Positions 23,430 to 31,810 of a stretch of 64,000 nt of DNA are shown here, piece after piece. A model generated the notes under the pieces. The model had not been told where the DNA came from, did no database searches, and was given only the letters and a program-made list of their open reading frames with translations. This DNA is from JADMIH01 sp036399775. GTDB lineage: Bacteria > Chloroflexota > Chloroflexia > QHBQ01 > JADMIH01. Every line of letters begins with the position of its first letter. Positions within the stretch are counted from its first letter, which is position 1. The stretch lies in assembly GCA_036399775.1 (NCBI GenBank), contig DASWMJ010000084.1, forward strand, positions 124,001 through 188,000, read 5' to 3'. Position numbers and translations under genes: made by a program.

Positions 23430-26195
23430 CTATACCCGCTCGTTTTGCTCACCTTGCTGCTGGATGAGCGTGGCTACGAGGCCGGTCCAGCCCGTCTGGT
23501 GGCTCGCGCCGAGGCCTACGCCGGTATCGCCGTGAAAGTATTCGTGAAAGAGGATGTGATCGCGCCAGTGTGGGTCGGATTGCAACACCGGGTTAGCGCC
23601 ATTGAAGGGGCGGCGGCCCTGCTCATCTCGCAGGAAGAGGCTTACCAACCTCTCCGACAGGAATCGCGAGATTTCCTCAAGCGTCATGTACTGGCCCGAC
23701 CCCGTAGGACATTCCACCTTGAAGTCGTCGCCGTAGTAGCGGTGGAACTGTTGCAGCGACTCGATAAGAAGGTAATTGATGGGGAACCAGATAGGCCCTC
23801 GCCAGTTGGAGTTGCCGCCGAACAGCCCCGTTTGCGACTCGGCAGGCTCGTAGCTGACAACATATGGCCTTCCCTCCACAAAGAGCGAGTATGGCTCCTG
23901 CGCGTGGTAGCGGCTGATGGAGCGGATGCCATAGTCGCTCAAGAACTCCTGCGGGTCGAGGGCGCGCTTGAGAAGGCGCTTCATGCGGTGCCCGCGCACC
24001 AGCGCCATCAGGCGACGCTCCCCCGTGCCCGGCAAGTGCCAGTGCGCCACCAATTCCGCCAGTTGCGGGCGGTACTTGAGGAACCAGCCGAGCCGCTTAT
24101 TGAACTCCGGCAGCGCCTCCAATATCTCCGGCTCTATAGTGCCTACGGTAAAGAGCGGGATGAGGCCCACCAGCGAGCGCACCTTGAGAGGGTGAGTGAA
24201 GTTGCCAGGGAGATGGAGCACGTCGTAGAAGAACTCGTCTTCGTTGTCCCATAGGGAAACGGAGTTCCCGCCGATGTTGTTCATCGCAGCGGCAATATAA
24301 AGGAAATGCTCAAAGAACTTGGTGGCTATATCCTCATATACGCGGTTTTCAAGGGCCAGTTCCAGGGCGATGGTCATCATATTCAGGCTGAACATCCCCA
24401 TCCAGCTTGTGCCGTCGCTCTGGGCGATATACCCGCCCGTAGGCAGGGTGGCGCTGCGGTCAAACACCCCTATGTTGTCCAGCCCCAGGAACCCGCCCTG
24501 GAAGATGTTCATGCCCTCTTCGTCTTTGCGATTTACCCACCATGTAAAGTTGAGCAACAATTTGTGGAAGACGCGCTCCAGGAAGGAACGGTCGCCCTTG
24601 CCACGCGCCTGCTTCTCGCATTCGTAGAGACGCAGCGCGGCCCAGGCGAAGATCGGGGGGTTTACGTCACCGAAGGCCCATTCGTAGGCGGGTATCTGGC
24701 CGTTGGGGTGCTGGTACCACTCGCGCATCATCAGGAGCAGTTGGCTCTTGGCGAATTCAGAGTCTACGAGGGCAAGCGGGATGCAGTGGAAAGCCAGGTC
24801 CCATGCCGCAAACCAGGGGTACTCCCACTTGTCCGGCATGGATAGCACGTCGTTAGTATTGAGGTGGAGCCATTCGCGGTTGCGGCCCATGCGGCGCTCG
24901 GCGGGCGGTGGCGGCTGGGCAGGGTCGCCGTCTAGCCACTCTGCGACGTCGTAATAGTAGAACTGTTTCGACCACAGCATCCCCGCCAATGCCTGCCGGT
25001 GTACCCTCTTGCGGTCCTCGTCCAGGCCGGGCGGCTGTAACGCGGCGTAATAGTCGTCCGCCTCCTGTCGCCGCCTGGCTAACACCGTATCGAAGTCCGC
25101 AAAAGGGTCAGGTGTTGTGGACTGGGTGCTAGAGCTTGAACGCTGATTATCTTCCGATCCCTGGCCCCTGATCCCTGACCCCTGGCCCCTCATAAGGCGC
25201 AGCCGAATGGTAGACGTTTCGCCTGGGTTGATGGTCAGAGTGTAGCGAGCGGCGGCTTTCGTACCTGTTTTGCCTGGATTTACGGCGTCATGGTTGCCGT
25301 AAACGACATACTCGTGGAAGGCGTCTTTGGCGTAAAGCGGGCCATCCTGGGCACCGTACAGCCTTCGCATGTTGGTCTCGTTCTCCGTGAAGAGCAGTTC
25401 GCCCGCGCCCTCACAAAAGAGGTAATATTTCCCTAAAGAATGGTGTTGCGCCTCAATCGCCAACACATCCGATCCCTGATCCCTGACCCCCGACCCCTGA
25501 TCCCTTACCCCAAGGACAGGCCGCCTGCTATCCCTACCCCACGCCCAGGTATTGCGAAACGACAGGGTAGGTAGGAGGTACAGCGTGGCAGGCTCAGGCC
25601 CCCGGTTCGCCGCGCTGATAGAGATCAGGAGGTCCCTGGGTGAGGCTTTACCATACTCAACAACAACGTCAAAATAGCGGTTCTCATAAAAGATGCCCGT
25701 GTCTATCAGTTCAAACTCGCCCTGATTCCTGCCTCGGCGTGCGTTTTCACCGATGAGCGACCCGTAGGGGAAGGCGGTTTGCGGGTACTTGTAGAGCATC
25801 TTCATGTAGCTGTGGGTAGGGGTGCTGTCGAGGTAGAAGTAGTATTCCTTTACGTCTTCGCCGTGATTGCCTTCGGGTCCGGTCAGGCCGAATAGACGCT
25901 CCTTGAGTATGGGGTCTTTGCCGTTCCAGAGGGCGAGCGCGAAGCAAAGTAGCTGCCGCAGATCGGAGATACCCGCCAGGCCGTCCTCGTTCCACCTGTA
26001 CGCTTTCGAGCGGGAGGCGTCATGGGACAAATAATCCCAGGCAGACCCGTGCGGGCTGTAGTCCTCGCGCACCGTGCCCCAGGCGCGCTCACTGAGATAC
26101 GGCCCCCACAGTTTCCAATTCTCCCTACCGGCCTCATGCGCCAACAGGCGCGCGTATTCGGCTGTGCCGGCGGCAGGCTCTTCGGGTGAGGTCAT
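23430..26195 (-). CDS. GH63-like glucosidase (MGH1-type)
   Basis: 921 aa, cytoplasmic, no signal peptide. The start ATG at 26195 has GGAGG six bases upstream. The N-terminal beta domain begins NWKLWGPYLSERAWGTVRED. The C-terminal (alpha/alpha)6 barrel carries KWEYPWFAAWDLAF near residue 455 and SNWRGPIWFPINYL near residue 800, both matching bacterial GH63-type glucosidases; mannosylglycerate hydrolase is the nearest characterised relative I know. Two non-family inserts are encoded by GGGGTCAGGG repeats: residues about 230-243 (GVRDQGSGVRDQGSD) and about 334-348 (RGQGSGIRGQGSEDN). Both keep the frame and probably lie in loops. Confidence 0.88.
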   Translation of the reverse strand: MTSPEEPAAGTAEYARLLAHEAGRENWKLWGPYLSERAWGTVREDYSPHGSAWDYLSHDASRSKAYRWNEDGLAGISDLRQLLCFALALWNGKDPILKERLFGLTGPEGNHGEDVKEYYFYLDSTPTHSYMKMLYKYPQTAFPYGSLIGENARRGRNQGEFELIDTGIFYENRYFDVVVEYGKASPRDLLISISAANRGPEPATLYLLPTLSFRNTWAWGRDSRRPVLGVRDQGSGVRDQGSDVLAIEAQHHSLGKYYLFCEGAGELLFTENETNMRRLYGAQDGPLYAKDAFHEYVVYGNHDAVNPGKTGTKAAARYTLTINPGETSTIRLRLMRGQGSGIRGQGSEDNQRSSSSTQSTTPDPFADFDTVLARRRQEADDYYAALQPPGLDEDRKRVHRQALAGMLWSKQFYYYDVAEWLDGDPAQPPPPAERRMGRNREWLHLNTNDVLSMPDKWEYPWFAAWDLAFHCIPLALVDSEFAKSQLLLMMREWYQHPNGQIPAYEWAFGDVNPPIFAWAALRLYECEKQARGKGDRSFLERVFHKLLLNFTWWVNRKDEEGMNIFQGGFLGLDNIGVFDRSATLPTGGYIAQSDGTSWMGMFSLNMMTIALELALENRVYEDIATKFFEHFLYIAAAMNNIGGNSVSLWDNEDEFFYDVLHLPGNFTHPLKVRSLVGLIPLFTVGTIEPEILEALPEFNKRLGWFLKYRPQLAELVAHWHLPGTGERRLMALVRGHRMKRLLKRALDPQEFLSDYGIRSISRYHAQEPYSLFVEGRPYVVSYEPAESQTGLFGGNSNWRGPIWFPINYLLIESLQQFHRYYGDDFKVECPTGSGQYMTLEEISRFLSERLVSLFLRDEQGRRPFNGANPVLQSDPHWRDHILFHEYFHGDTGVGLGASHQTGWTGLVATLIQQQGEQNERV
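25150..25196. repeat. GGGGTCAGGG-family repeat inside the glucosidase gene, copy A
   Basis: About 3.5 units of CCCTGRCCCCTGATC type, in frame on the minus strand, encoding RGQGSGIRGQGS. Same family as 231-340, 25466-25506 and 33238-33268. Confidence 0.8.
25466..25506. repeat. GGGGTCAGGG-family repeat inside the glucosidase gene, copy B
   Basis: Units CGATCCCTGATCCCTGACCC and CCGACCCCTGATCCC, in frame, encoding GVRDQGSGVRDQGS. It is separated from copy A by about 270 bp of normal coding sequence. Confidence 0.8.
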
Positions 26196-26588
26196 GGTCA
26201 GCCTCCATAATTTGGAGTCTATCAGTTGATTATGCCAGGCACGTAGAGCATCGTCAACTTCGACCTGTCATCTGTGAAGTCGGGTATGTGTCTGCTGATA
26301 GCGAACCCCCTCTCCTCTGTCATTCTTCGCTGCGCTCAGAATCTCGCTCCTCGCGTATCATGTTGGGTCAAAGCAAAGGCAAGAGGATGTGCGAGGGACG
26401 AGATTCTTCGCTGCGCTCAGAATGACAAGGATGGTGGAGTGGCTTTCCCTGATAATCAGGACTTTGCACCAACTGTGTGCAGCCTACGTTTAGAGCTATG
26501 GTAAAGGAGCGCTGGAACAGGATAATGCAAGATATGGCATACTATTGCCAAGATAGGCACATTCAGGAAGGCAGAAAGACACGGAGCT
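26196..26588. other. Gene-free stretch with a REP-like element
   Basis: Divergent promoter region between the glucosidase and the MBL hydrolase. Its centre is the REP-like repeat (26318-26436). The small open frames here read through that repeat and look unreal. Confidence 0.6.
26318..26436. repeat. REP-like inverted repeat, copy 2, with one arm core flipped
   Basis: The right arm GATTCTTCGCTGCGCTCAGA and AATGACAAGG (26402-26431) is the intact form of the site interrupted by the MITE at 2505. The left arm reads GTCATTCTTCGCTGCGCTCA and GAATCTCG (26320-26347), whereas copy 1 has ATTCTGAGCGCAGCGAAGAA there: the 11-bp core between ATTCT and AGAAT is inverted. Confidence 0.8.
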
Positions 26589-27299
26589 ATGAAACGCATC
26601 ATCCCAGGCTTATACAGCTTCACTGGCCTGGTCCTGGGGCGGGTGTACGCCATCGAGGACGCGGATGGGCTGACGCTGATTGATACCAGCATCCTCCACG
26701 CCCCTTACCAGATACTGAGACAATTGAGGGCGGTAGGCCACGAACCAAGCGACATCAAGCGCATCCTGGTGACGCACGCCCACCCCGACCACATAGGTGG
26801 CCTCTGGAAGCTGCATGCGCTCACGGGGGCGCGGGTGATAGCCTCCGCAATCGAGCGGCCCGTAATCGAGGGCAGATCGCCTATCGCACGCAGGCCGTTA
26901 GGCAGCCTATCTCACGCTGGGAGATTGCTGCGCCCTCCACGCATCGTACTGCGGGGCACGCCTGTTGAGCAAGGCGTGGAAGACGGCGACGTGCTGTCGG
27001 ATGTGATGGGCGGCCTCATTGTCGTTGCCACGCCCGGCCACACACCCGGCCACCTCTCCTTCTGGCAACCGCAGAAGCGCCTTCTCTTTTGCGGGGATGT
27101 TATCGCGGCCAGCCTGGGCCTGCGCCTGCCCTCTCCCACCTGGACCGTTGACATGGCAGAGAACAGGAGGTCGGTAGCGCGCATCGCTGAATTAGACGCG
27201 CAACTGGTATGCTTCGGACATGGTGACCCTCTGAGGCGAAACGCCGCCGAAACTATACGCGCCTTCGCCCGCAAGGTTGCTCTACCTGGCGGTAAGTAG
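26589..27299 (+). CDS. MBL-fold metallo-hydrolase
   Basis: 236 aa. The zinc-binding motif is THAHPDHIGG (HxHxDH) near residues 61-70. The later ligands are visible as TPGHTPGHLSF near residue 152, FCGDVIAA (Asp), and a C-terminal CFGHGDP (His). The fold is complete and family-sized. Substrates of this subgroup vary (glyoxalase II-like, lactonase-like or phosphodiesterase-like) and cannot be told here. The gene is convergent with sdhB, 9 bp apart, and probably monocistronic. Confidence 0.88.
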   Translation: MKRIIPGLYSFTGLVLGRVYAIEDADGLTLIDTSILHAPYQILRQLRAVGHEPSDIKRILVTHAHPDHIGGLWKLHALTGARVIASAIERPVIEGRSPIARRPLGSLSHAGRLLRPPRIVLRGTPVEQGVEDGDVLSDVMGGLIVVATPGHTPGHLSFWQPQKRLLFCGDVIAASLGLRLPSPTWTVDMAENRRSVARIAELDAQLVCFGHGDPLRRNAAETIRAFARKVALPGGK

Positions 27300-27308
27300 A
27301 AGCGCTGG

Positions 27309-28400
27309 TTAGCTGCTACCCTTCTCACCCGGAGTAGCTGGTGAAGAGCCGTCACCCTCCGCAGCCACCGTCTGTCCGTCTGAGCGCCCGCCTCGCGGCA
27401 CGGCCCTGGCGCGGTTGGGGTGCGCGGGGTCGAAGATTATGCCGTCCTTCACGACGAGCGGCCCGGTCTGGTCTCGTAGGCCAAGGCGAGGCGCGGCGAC
27501 AGGCTGCTCCACCAACGCGGCAGCCTCTTCCACACGCACGCCGGGGTCGGGCTGCTTCTTAGGCGCTCTGCTCAGCTTGCGGGCCGCCCACATCACCGGG
27601 TCAAAGTATATGTCGGCCACGCGCTCCTTCAGGGGAATGATGCCGTTGTCGGTCAGGTTGATATGCTCAGGGCAGACCTCGGTGCAACACTTGGTGATAT
27701 TACACATGCCAACCCCCGCCTCCTCGCGTATCCTCTGGCGGCGGTCAAGGCTATCATAAGGGTGCATGTCCAGGTTGGCGAGCTTGATGAGCTGGCGCGG
27801 CCCGTAGAAGGTATCCTTGCGATTGTGGTCGCGCAGGATATGGCACACGTCCTGGCACAAAAAGCACTCTATACACTTGCGGAACTCCTGGATGCGGTCC
27901 ACGTCCATCTGCTGCATCTTGAGAGGACTGGGCGCGTCTGCGGCGGGCGTGAAGGGCGTAATGCGCGCCGACATGCGGTAGTTCCACGATACGTCGGTCA
28001 CGAGGTCTTTGACGAGAGGGAAAGTCTTGAGCGGGTGGACTAGGATAGGCGAGGAGCCGTCGGTGTAGTCCCTCACGCGGGCCTTGCACAACAGGCGCGG
28101 CTTGCCGTTGATCTCGGCGCTGCACGAGCCGCACTTGCCCGCCTTGCAGTTCCACCGGCAAGAGAGGGTGCTGTCATGCTGCGCCTGGATATGGTGGATG
28201 GCGTCGAGGACCACCATGCCGGGGAAGGTGGGCACCTGGTATTCGGTCTCGGTGCCGCCCTCGGCGTCGCCCCGGAATACGCGCAGGGTCACGCTCGACC
28301 CGACTGAGGACGTGGGACGCTTGGCTTCCTCTTTGTCCTCAAAGGTCGCCTCCCTGTCCATAGGCGTGCTGCCGAGTTTGCCTTCTATTTCGGTGGTCAT
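27309..28400 (-). CDS. sdhB: Succinate dehydrogenase/fumarate reductase iron-sulfur subunit
   Basis: Electron-transfer subunit linking SdhA flavin to the membrane quinone site. The [2Fe-2S] cysteines are in CRWNCKAGKCGSCSAEINGK and PRLLC (residues about 80-105). The [4Fe-4S] and [3Fe-4S] clusters come from CIECFLCQDVCHI and CNITKCCTEVCPEHI. At 363 aa it exceeds the usual 230-260: there is an N-terminal extension of about 35 residues and a C-terminal tail of about 75 (after KLSRAPKKQPDPG) that looks disordered. The ATG at 28400 overlaps the TGA of the small upstream gene (ATGA). Its partners sdhA and sdhC lie upstream but separated by inserted genes. Confidence 0.93.
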   Translation of the reverse strand: MTTEIEGKLGSTPMDREATFEDKEEAKRPTSSVGSSVTLRVFRGDAEGGTETEYQVPTFPGMVVLDAIHHIQAQHDSTLSCRWNCKAGKCGSCSAEINGKPRLLCKARVRDYTDGSSPILVHPLKTFPLVKDLVTDVSWNYRMSARITPFTPAADAPSPLKMQQMDVDRIQEFRKCIECFLCQDVCHILRDHNRKDTFYGPRQLIKLANLDMHPYDSLDRRQRIREEAGVGMCNITKCCTEVCPEHINLTDNGIIPLKERVADIYFDPVMWAARKLSRAPKKQPDPGVRVEEAAALVEQPVAAPRLGLRDQTGPLVVKDGIIFDPAHPNRARAVPRGGRSDGQTVAAEGDGSSPATPGEKGSS

Positions 28401-28657
28401 GGAGATCCTCCTCTATTTTGTCTTACGTCCTTATGTGGAAAGTCGCCCCATAGTTCAGCGCGTACTTTGGCAATATCATCGTCCGTAATATCAAGACCTT
28501 CCCACAACCCGCGCAAAGGGGTACGTTGCACGGGTTGCACAGTCCTCAATTCCTGCTCGATTTGCGATGCAATTTCTTGTATCAAGCGCACCTTGTCGAG
28601 AAGAGAAAGCTGCTTTACAAGTTCTAGGATTTCCTCTAGGGTTATTGCCTTTGCCAT
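28397..28657 (-). CDS. Small antitoxin-like protein coupled to sdhB
   Basis: 86 aa. The N-terminal helix pattern ITLEEILELVKQLSLLDKVRLIQEIASQIEQEL resembles the short helical antitoxin or addiction-module component families seen in cyanobacteria and Chloroflexota. The C-terminal half has LRGLWEGLDITDDDIAKVRAELW, also common in such proteins. No toxin partner is adjacent; the next gene is sdhB, with a 4-bp overlap. It may be an orphan antitoxin left after toxin loss. Confidence 0.6.
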   Translation of the reverse strand: MAKAITLEEILELVKQLSLLDKVRLIQEIASQIEQELRTVQPVQRTPLRGLWEGLDITDDDIAKVRAELWGDFPHKDVRQNRGGSP

Positions 28658-28750
28658 GCTCTATTCCTACTCAATCGTAGGGCACAAGGTTAGAGTGGTA
28701 TTTATTGCCTGACCGCGATTGACGTTAGTTCTTCGGGTTGGTCAGTCATA

Positions 28751-29134
28751 TCACAACGTCCTCGCTGGGTAGGCGCGGATCGCATCGTCTATGGTCACGA
28801 TAATCAGATCATGTTCCAACGCCTGGCAGACTAACATCCGGTCAAATGGGTCTCGATGGAAAAGAGCGAGGTTTGCAAGCCGTCTAACGCTAGCTTCATC
28901 CAGGGGCAGACTGTTAATCCCGTGCCTTTCACGCTGTACCGGCAGATACCTCTCCGGCGGTTGAGGCAATGGCAGCTTGCCAAGTTGGTATTTGACGACA
29001 GCCCCCCATAAAGACACAACGCTTAGAAAAACTTCATTATCGGGTTTACGTATTACCTCTTGAGTAGTATATGGCATACGCTTGTCCCCACTGATAAACC
29101 AGAGGAAGATATGCGTATCCAGCAGAAGTCTCAT
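28751..29134 (-). CDS. PIN-domain ribonuclease toxin (VapC-like)
   Basis: 127 aa. PIN catalytic acidic residues are visible as LLLDTHIFLW (Asp6), then a Ser/Leu region with SVVSLWGAVVKYQ, and RDPFDRMLVCQALEHDL with IIVTIDDAIRAY near the C-terminus. VapC-type toxins cleave RNA, often tRNA or rRNA. The usual 'SVxSxWE' glutamate position reads LWGA here, so one acidic residue may be missing and activity is uncertain. It overlaps the antitoxin gene by 4 bp (ATGA), the standard arrangement. Confidence 0.82.
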   Translation of the reverse strand: MRLLLDTHIFLWFISGDKRMPYTTQEVIRKPDNEVFLSVVSLWGAVVKYQLGKLPLPQPPERYLPVQRERHGINSLPLDEASVRRLANLALFHRDPFDRMLVCQALEHDLIIVTIDDAIRAYPARTL

Positions 29135-29370
29135 CTCCCCTCGAACTCGTTCAGGACGCTGTCGGGTAATGGTGCATCAAAATCATCCGGCACAACGAAC
29201 TCCCCAGCGCATAACCCGAATGGCCGCAAGTCGTTAGTCTCCGACGATGCCGGTCTAACTTCTGCTACGGGCTTGCCATCGCGTAAAATCACCACAGTCT
29301 CTCCAGCCTCGACGCGCCGTAGATAACCTGGCAAGTCGCGTCCTATTTCATCTATACTGATCGAAATCAT
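29131..29370 (-). CDS. Phd/YefM-type antitoxin
   Basis: 79 aa. The N-terminal half (ISISIDEIGRDLPGYLRRVEAGETVVILRDGKPVAEVRP) is a clear Phd/YefM DNA-binding fold. The C-terminal half (LCAGEFVVPDDFDAPLPD) is the toxin-neutralising arm typical of Phd partners of PIN toxins. It is followed with 4-bp overlap by the PIN toxin gene and should autoregulate the pair. Confidence 0.85.
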   Translation of the reverse strand: MISISIDEIGRDLPGYLRRVEAGETVVILRDGKPVAEVRPASSETNDLRPFGLCAGEFVVPDDFDAPLPDSVLNEFEGR

Positions 29371-29388
29371 AGAACTGCCTTCTGTCTA

Positions 29389-29470
29389 CTTCTTCTCGAA
29401 CAACCTAGCCAGACCTGGCGATATTTCCGATACCAATAGGTCGTTCATGTTCATCTCAAGCATTTCATAC
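29389..29470 (-). pseudogene. Possible copy of the sdhA 3' tail
   Basis: On the minus strand the last 15 codons read VSEISPGLARLFEKK and stop at TAG (29391-29389). The true SdhA ends VPEMPPELAKLFEEKK. DNA similarity continues for about 45 bases with one 3-base gap. It lies between the two toxin-antitoxin pairs. Chance similarity cannot be excluded over so short a stretch. Confidence 0.4.
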
Positions 29471-29473
29471 TTA

Positions 29474-29740
29474 CTATCTATAGGCCTGACTTCTATGTCT
29501 TATCGCTATAATATCAACGGTGTGCGCCTCGTCTGCTACCTCATAGATTACTCGATAATCGCCAACACGGATACGCCAGAGATTAGCGGCCCCTGCGATT
29601 TTCCTACACTTAGCGGGCCGAGGAGTGTGAGCAAGGCCTTCGATTTGAGGAAACACACGCCTAATTACACTGGCAGGAAGGCCTTCGAGTTCTCTCTGAG
29701 CCGAGCGAGCAAAAGTGATTGAATACTCAGGTTCAGGCAC
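29474..29740 (-). CDS. RelE/ParE-family toxin
   Basis: 88 aa. It has the typical RelE topology: YSITFARSAQRELEGLP at the start, VFPQIEGLAHTPRPAKCRKI in the middle and LWRIRVGDYRVIYEVADEAHTVDIIAIRHRSQAYR at the end, with the conserved basic residues used in ribosome-dependent mRNA cleavage. It overlaps the upstream antitoxin gene by 8 bp. Confidence 0.88.
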   Translation of the reverse strand: MPEPEYSITFARSAQRELEGLPASVIRRVFPQIEGLAHTPRPAKCRKIAGAANLWRIRVGDYRVIYEVADEAHTVDIIAIRHRSQAYR

Positions 29741-29948
29741 TCAACTTTCCCGATTGCCTCAGCGACTCTCGAACTGCATCTAATGACTCGCGTGGCTCCT
29801 CGGCCCGTGTACGTGCAAGGATCGAGTCGTAGAAATCCTCCCATAGCTCTCCATATTGTTTCAAGTCAATCAGTACGGCTACCTTTTCACCTGATGCGTC
29901 AATCACAAATTGGATGCCTTCCAATTCCTTCATTTGCACATTGCTCAT
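29733..29948 (-). CDS. RelB/prevent-host-death-like antitoxin
   Basis: 71 aa starting MSNVQMKELEGIQFVIDASG, with EKVAVLIDLKQYGELWEDFYD in the middle and an acidic helical C-terminus. This is the common antitoxin partner of RelE toxins in Chloroflexota and cyanobacteria. It begins 34 bases after the sdhA stop, on the same strand, and overlaps the toxin gene. Confidence 0.82.
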   Translation of the reverse strand: MSNVQMKELEGIQFVIDASGEKVAVLIDLKQYGELWEDFYDSILARTRAEEPRESLDAVRESLRQSGKLSA

Positions 29949-29981
29949 TGCGCACTCCCTTCGAACTGGGCATTTCTTTCC

Positions 29982-31778
29982 TTACTTCTTCTCCTCGAAC
30001 AGCTTCGCCAGCTCCGGCGGCATCTCCGGCACGGGGCGCGTGGTAATCTTAACTTTATCACCATCTTTGGTGGCGATGAGGTTCTTCTTTGCCCATTCGG
30101 GATCGAGGTTGGGGTAGTCGAGACGCCATTGCGCTCCGCGACTCTCCTTGCGTTCCAGGGCGCACCGCACGATGATCTCCGAGACCTTGAGCATGTTCAG
30201 GATGTCACGGGCGGTGTGCCAACCGGGGTTGTAGAGGCGACTACCTTCAATATGGAGGTTCTTAGCGCGCTCCTGCAATTCAAGCACCTGCTGAAGACAC
30301 TTCGTAAGGCCCTCTTCGGTGCGGGCGATCATCGCGCCCTTCTGCATCGCGGCCTGCAGCTCCTGGGTGAGCAGGTAGGGGTTCTCGGTGCCTGGCGACT
30401 CGAAGGGGGCCAGCAGACTCGCGGCCTCCTGTCGCAGCTCGGCCTCGTCAATCGCTCCATGCTCGACCTGCCGCGAATACTCTGCCGCCGCTTCGCCCGC
30501 CCGCTTGCCGAAGACGAGAATGTCGCACAGCGCGTTACCTCCCAGACGATTGGCCCCATGCACGCCCGCCGACGTTTCGCCCGCCGCGTAGAGGCCGGGT
30601 AGAGTGGTCTCAGCCGTCTCCGGTTCGGCCTGCACGCCGCCCATCGTGTAGTGGATGGTGGGGTAGATTTCCATCGGCTCTTTGGTAATGTCTACGTCGC
30701 CCAGCGCGTGGAACTGCTCGTACATGCTGGGCAGCTTCCTCTTGATGAAGTCCGCGCCCCGGTGCGTCACGTCCAGGTAGACGCCTCCATGCTCGGTGCC
30801 GTTGCCCGCCAGCACTTCACGGTAGATAGCCCGCGCCACCACGTCACGTGGCAGCAGTTCGGGGGGCGGGCGGTTGTTGGCCTTGTCGGTGAGCCAGCGC
30901 GCGGCTTCCTCCTCGGTCTCCGCGAACTTGCCTTTGTAGAGGGCTGTCATGTACTTCGGGTCGAACATGAACCGCTCACCCTTGCCGTTACGCAGCACGC
31001 CCCCCTCACCGCGCACGCCCTCGGTGACGAGCAGGCCACGCACTCCGGGAGGCCACACCATGCCGGTTGGATGGAACTGTACCATCTCCATGCCGAGCAG
31101 ATCTGCCCCCGCCTCATATGCCAGGATCGCCCCGTCGCCTGTGGACTCCCAAGAGTTGGAAGTCACCTTGTACATCCTGCCCCAGCCACCCGTCGCCAAC
31201 ACCACCGCCTTCGCCTTGATGGCGAAGAAGCGCCCCGTTTCGCGATTGTAGCCGAACGCCCCGACCACGCGCTCCCCATCCTTCAGCAGCCGCGTGATAG
31301 TGGTCTCCATGTAGCACTTCATCCCGGTTGACACGGCTTTATCCTGTAGGGTACGGATCAGCTCAAGGCCGGTGCGGTCGCCCACGTGGCTCAGGCGGCG
31401 GTAGGAGTGCCCGCCGAAGGGACGCTGCATAATCAGGCCGTCGGGCGTGCGGTCGAACACCGCGCCCCATTGCTCCAATTCGAGCACGCGCTCCGGGGCC
31501 TCTTTCGCCAGGATTTCGACGGTGCGCCAATTGTTGAGGAACTGGCCGCCCTTCATAGTGTCCATGAAGTGGACCTGCCAGTTGTCCTTCGTGTCCAGGT
31601 TGCCCAGCGCGCCCGCGATGCCCCCCTCGGCCATGACCGTATGCGCCTTACCCAGCAGCGACTTGCAGACCACGCCGACGCTAAGCCCCGCCTGCGCTAC
31701 CGCGATAGCAGCCCGCAGCCCCGCGCCCCCCGCGCCTATTATCAGGACATCATGCTCAATCGTATCGTGCGAATCCAT
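29982..31778 (-). CDS. sdhA: Succinate dehydrogenase/fumarate reductase flavoprotein subunit
   Basis: Catalytic FAD subunit oxidising succinate in the TCA cycle, 598 aa. Motifs: dinucleotide-binding HDVLIIGAGGAGLRAA; FAD-linking histidine in GKAHTVMAEGGI; substrate region FGGHSYRRLSHVGDRTG; HPTGMVWPPG; and TMGGVQAEPET. The start I use is the ATG at 31778, giving MDSHDTIEHDVLIIG. A longer in-frame start at 31850 would add 24 residues translated from the inverted repeat ending at 31857 and is rejected. GGGAG lies about 13 bases upstream, a loose spacing. The sdhC gene is separated by the GxxExxY element and sdhB by five small genes. Confidence 0.94.
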   Translation of the reverse strand: MDSHDTIEHDVLIIGAGGAGLRAAIAVAQAGLSVGVVCKSLLGKAHTVMAEGGIAGALGNLDTKDNWQVHFMDTMKGGQFLNNWRTVEILAKEAPERVLELEQWGAVFDRTPDGLIMQRPFGGHSYRRLSHVGDRTGLELIRTLQDKAVSTGMKCYMETTITRLLKDGERVVGAFGYNRETGRFFAIKAKAVVLATGGWGRMYKVTSNSWESTGDGAILAYEAGADLLGMEMVQFHPTGMVWPPGVRGLLVTEGVRGEGGVLRNGKGERFMFDPKYMTALYKGKFAETEEEAARWLTDKANNRPPPELLPRDVVARAIYREVLAGNGTEHGGVYLDVTHRGADFIKRKLPSMYEQFHALGDVDITKEPMEIYPTIHYTMGGVQAEPETAETTLPGLYAAGETSAGVHGANRLGGNALCDILVFGKRAGEAAAEYSRQVEHGAIDEAELRQEAASLLAPFESPGTENPYLLTQELQAAMQKGAMIARTEEGLTKCLQQVLELQERAKNLHIEGSRLYNPGWHTARDILNMLKVSEIIVRCALERKESRGAQWRLDYPNLDPEWAKKNLIATKDGDKVKITTRPVPEMPPELAKLFEEKK

Positions 31779-31810
31779 ATGTTGAGAAATACTCCCTCTT
31801 GTAATGAAGA

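Noticed and set aside
22977..24254. 425-codon plus-strand frame
   Set aside because: It is antisense to the SGNH hydrolase and glucosidase genes, both of which have clear family motifs; it has none.
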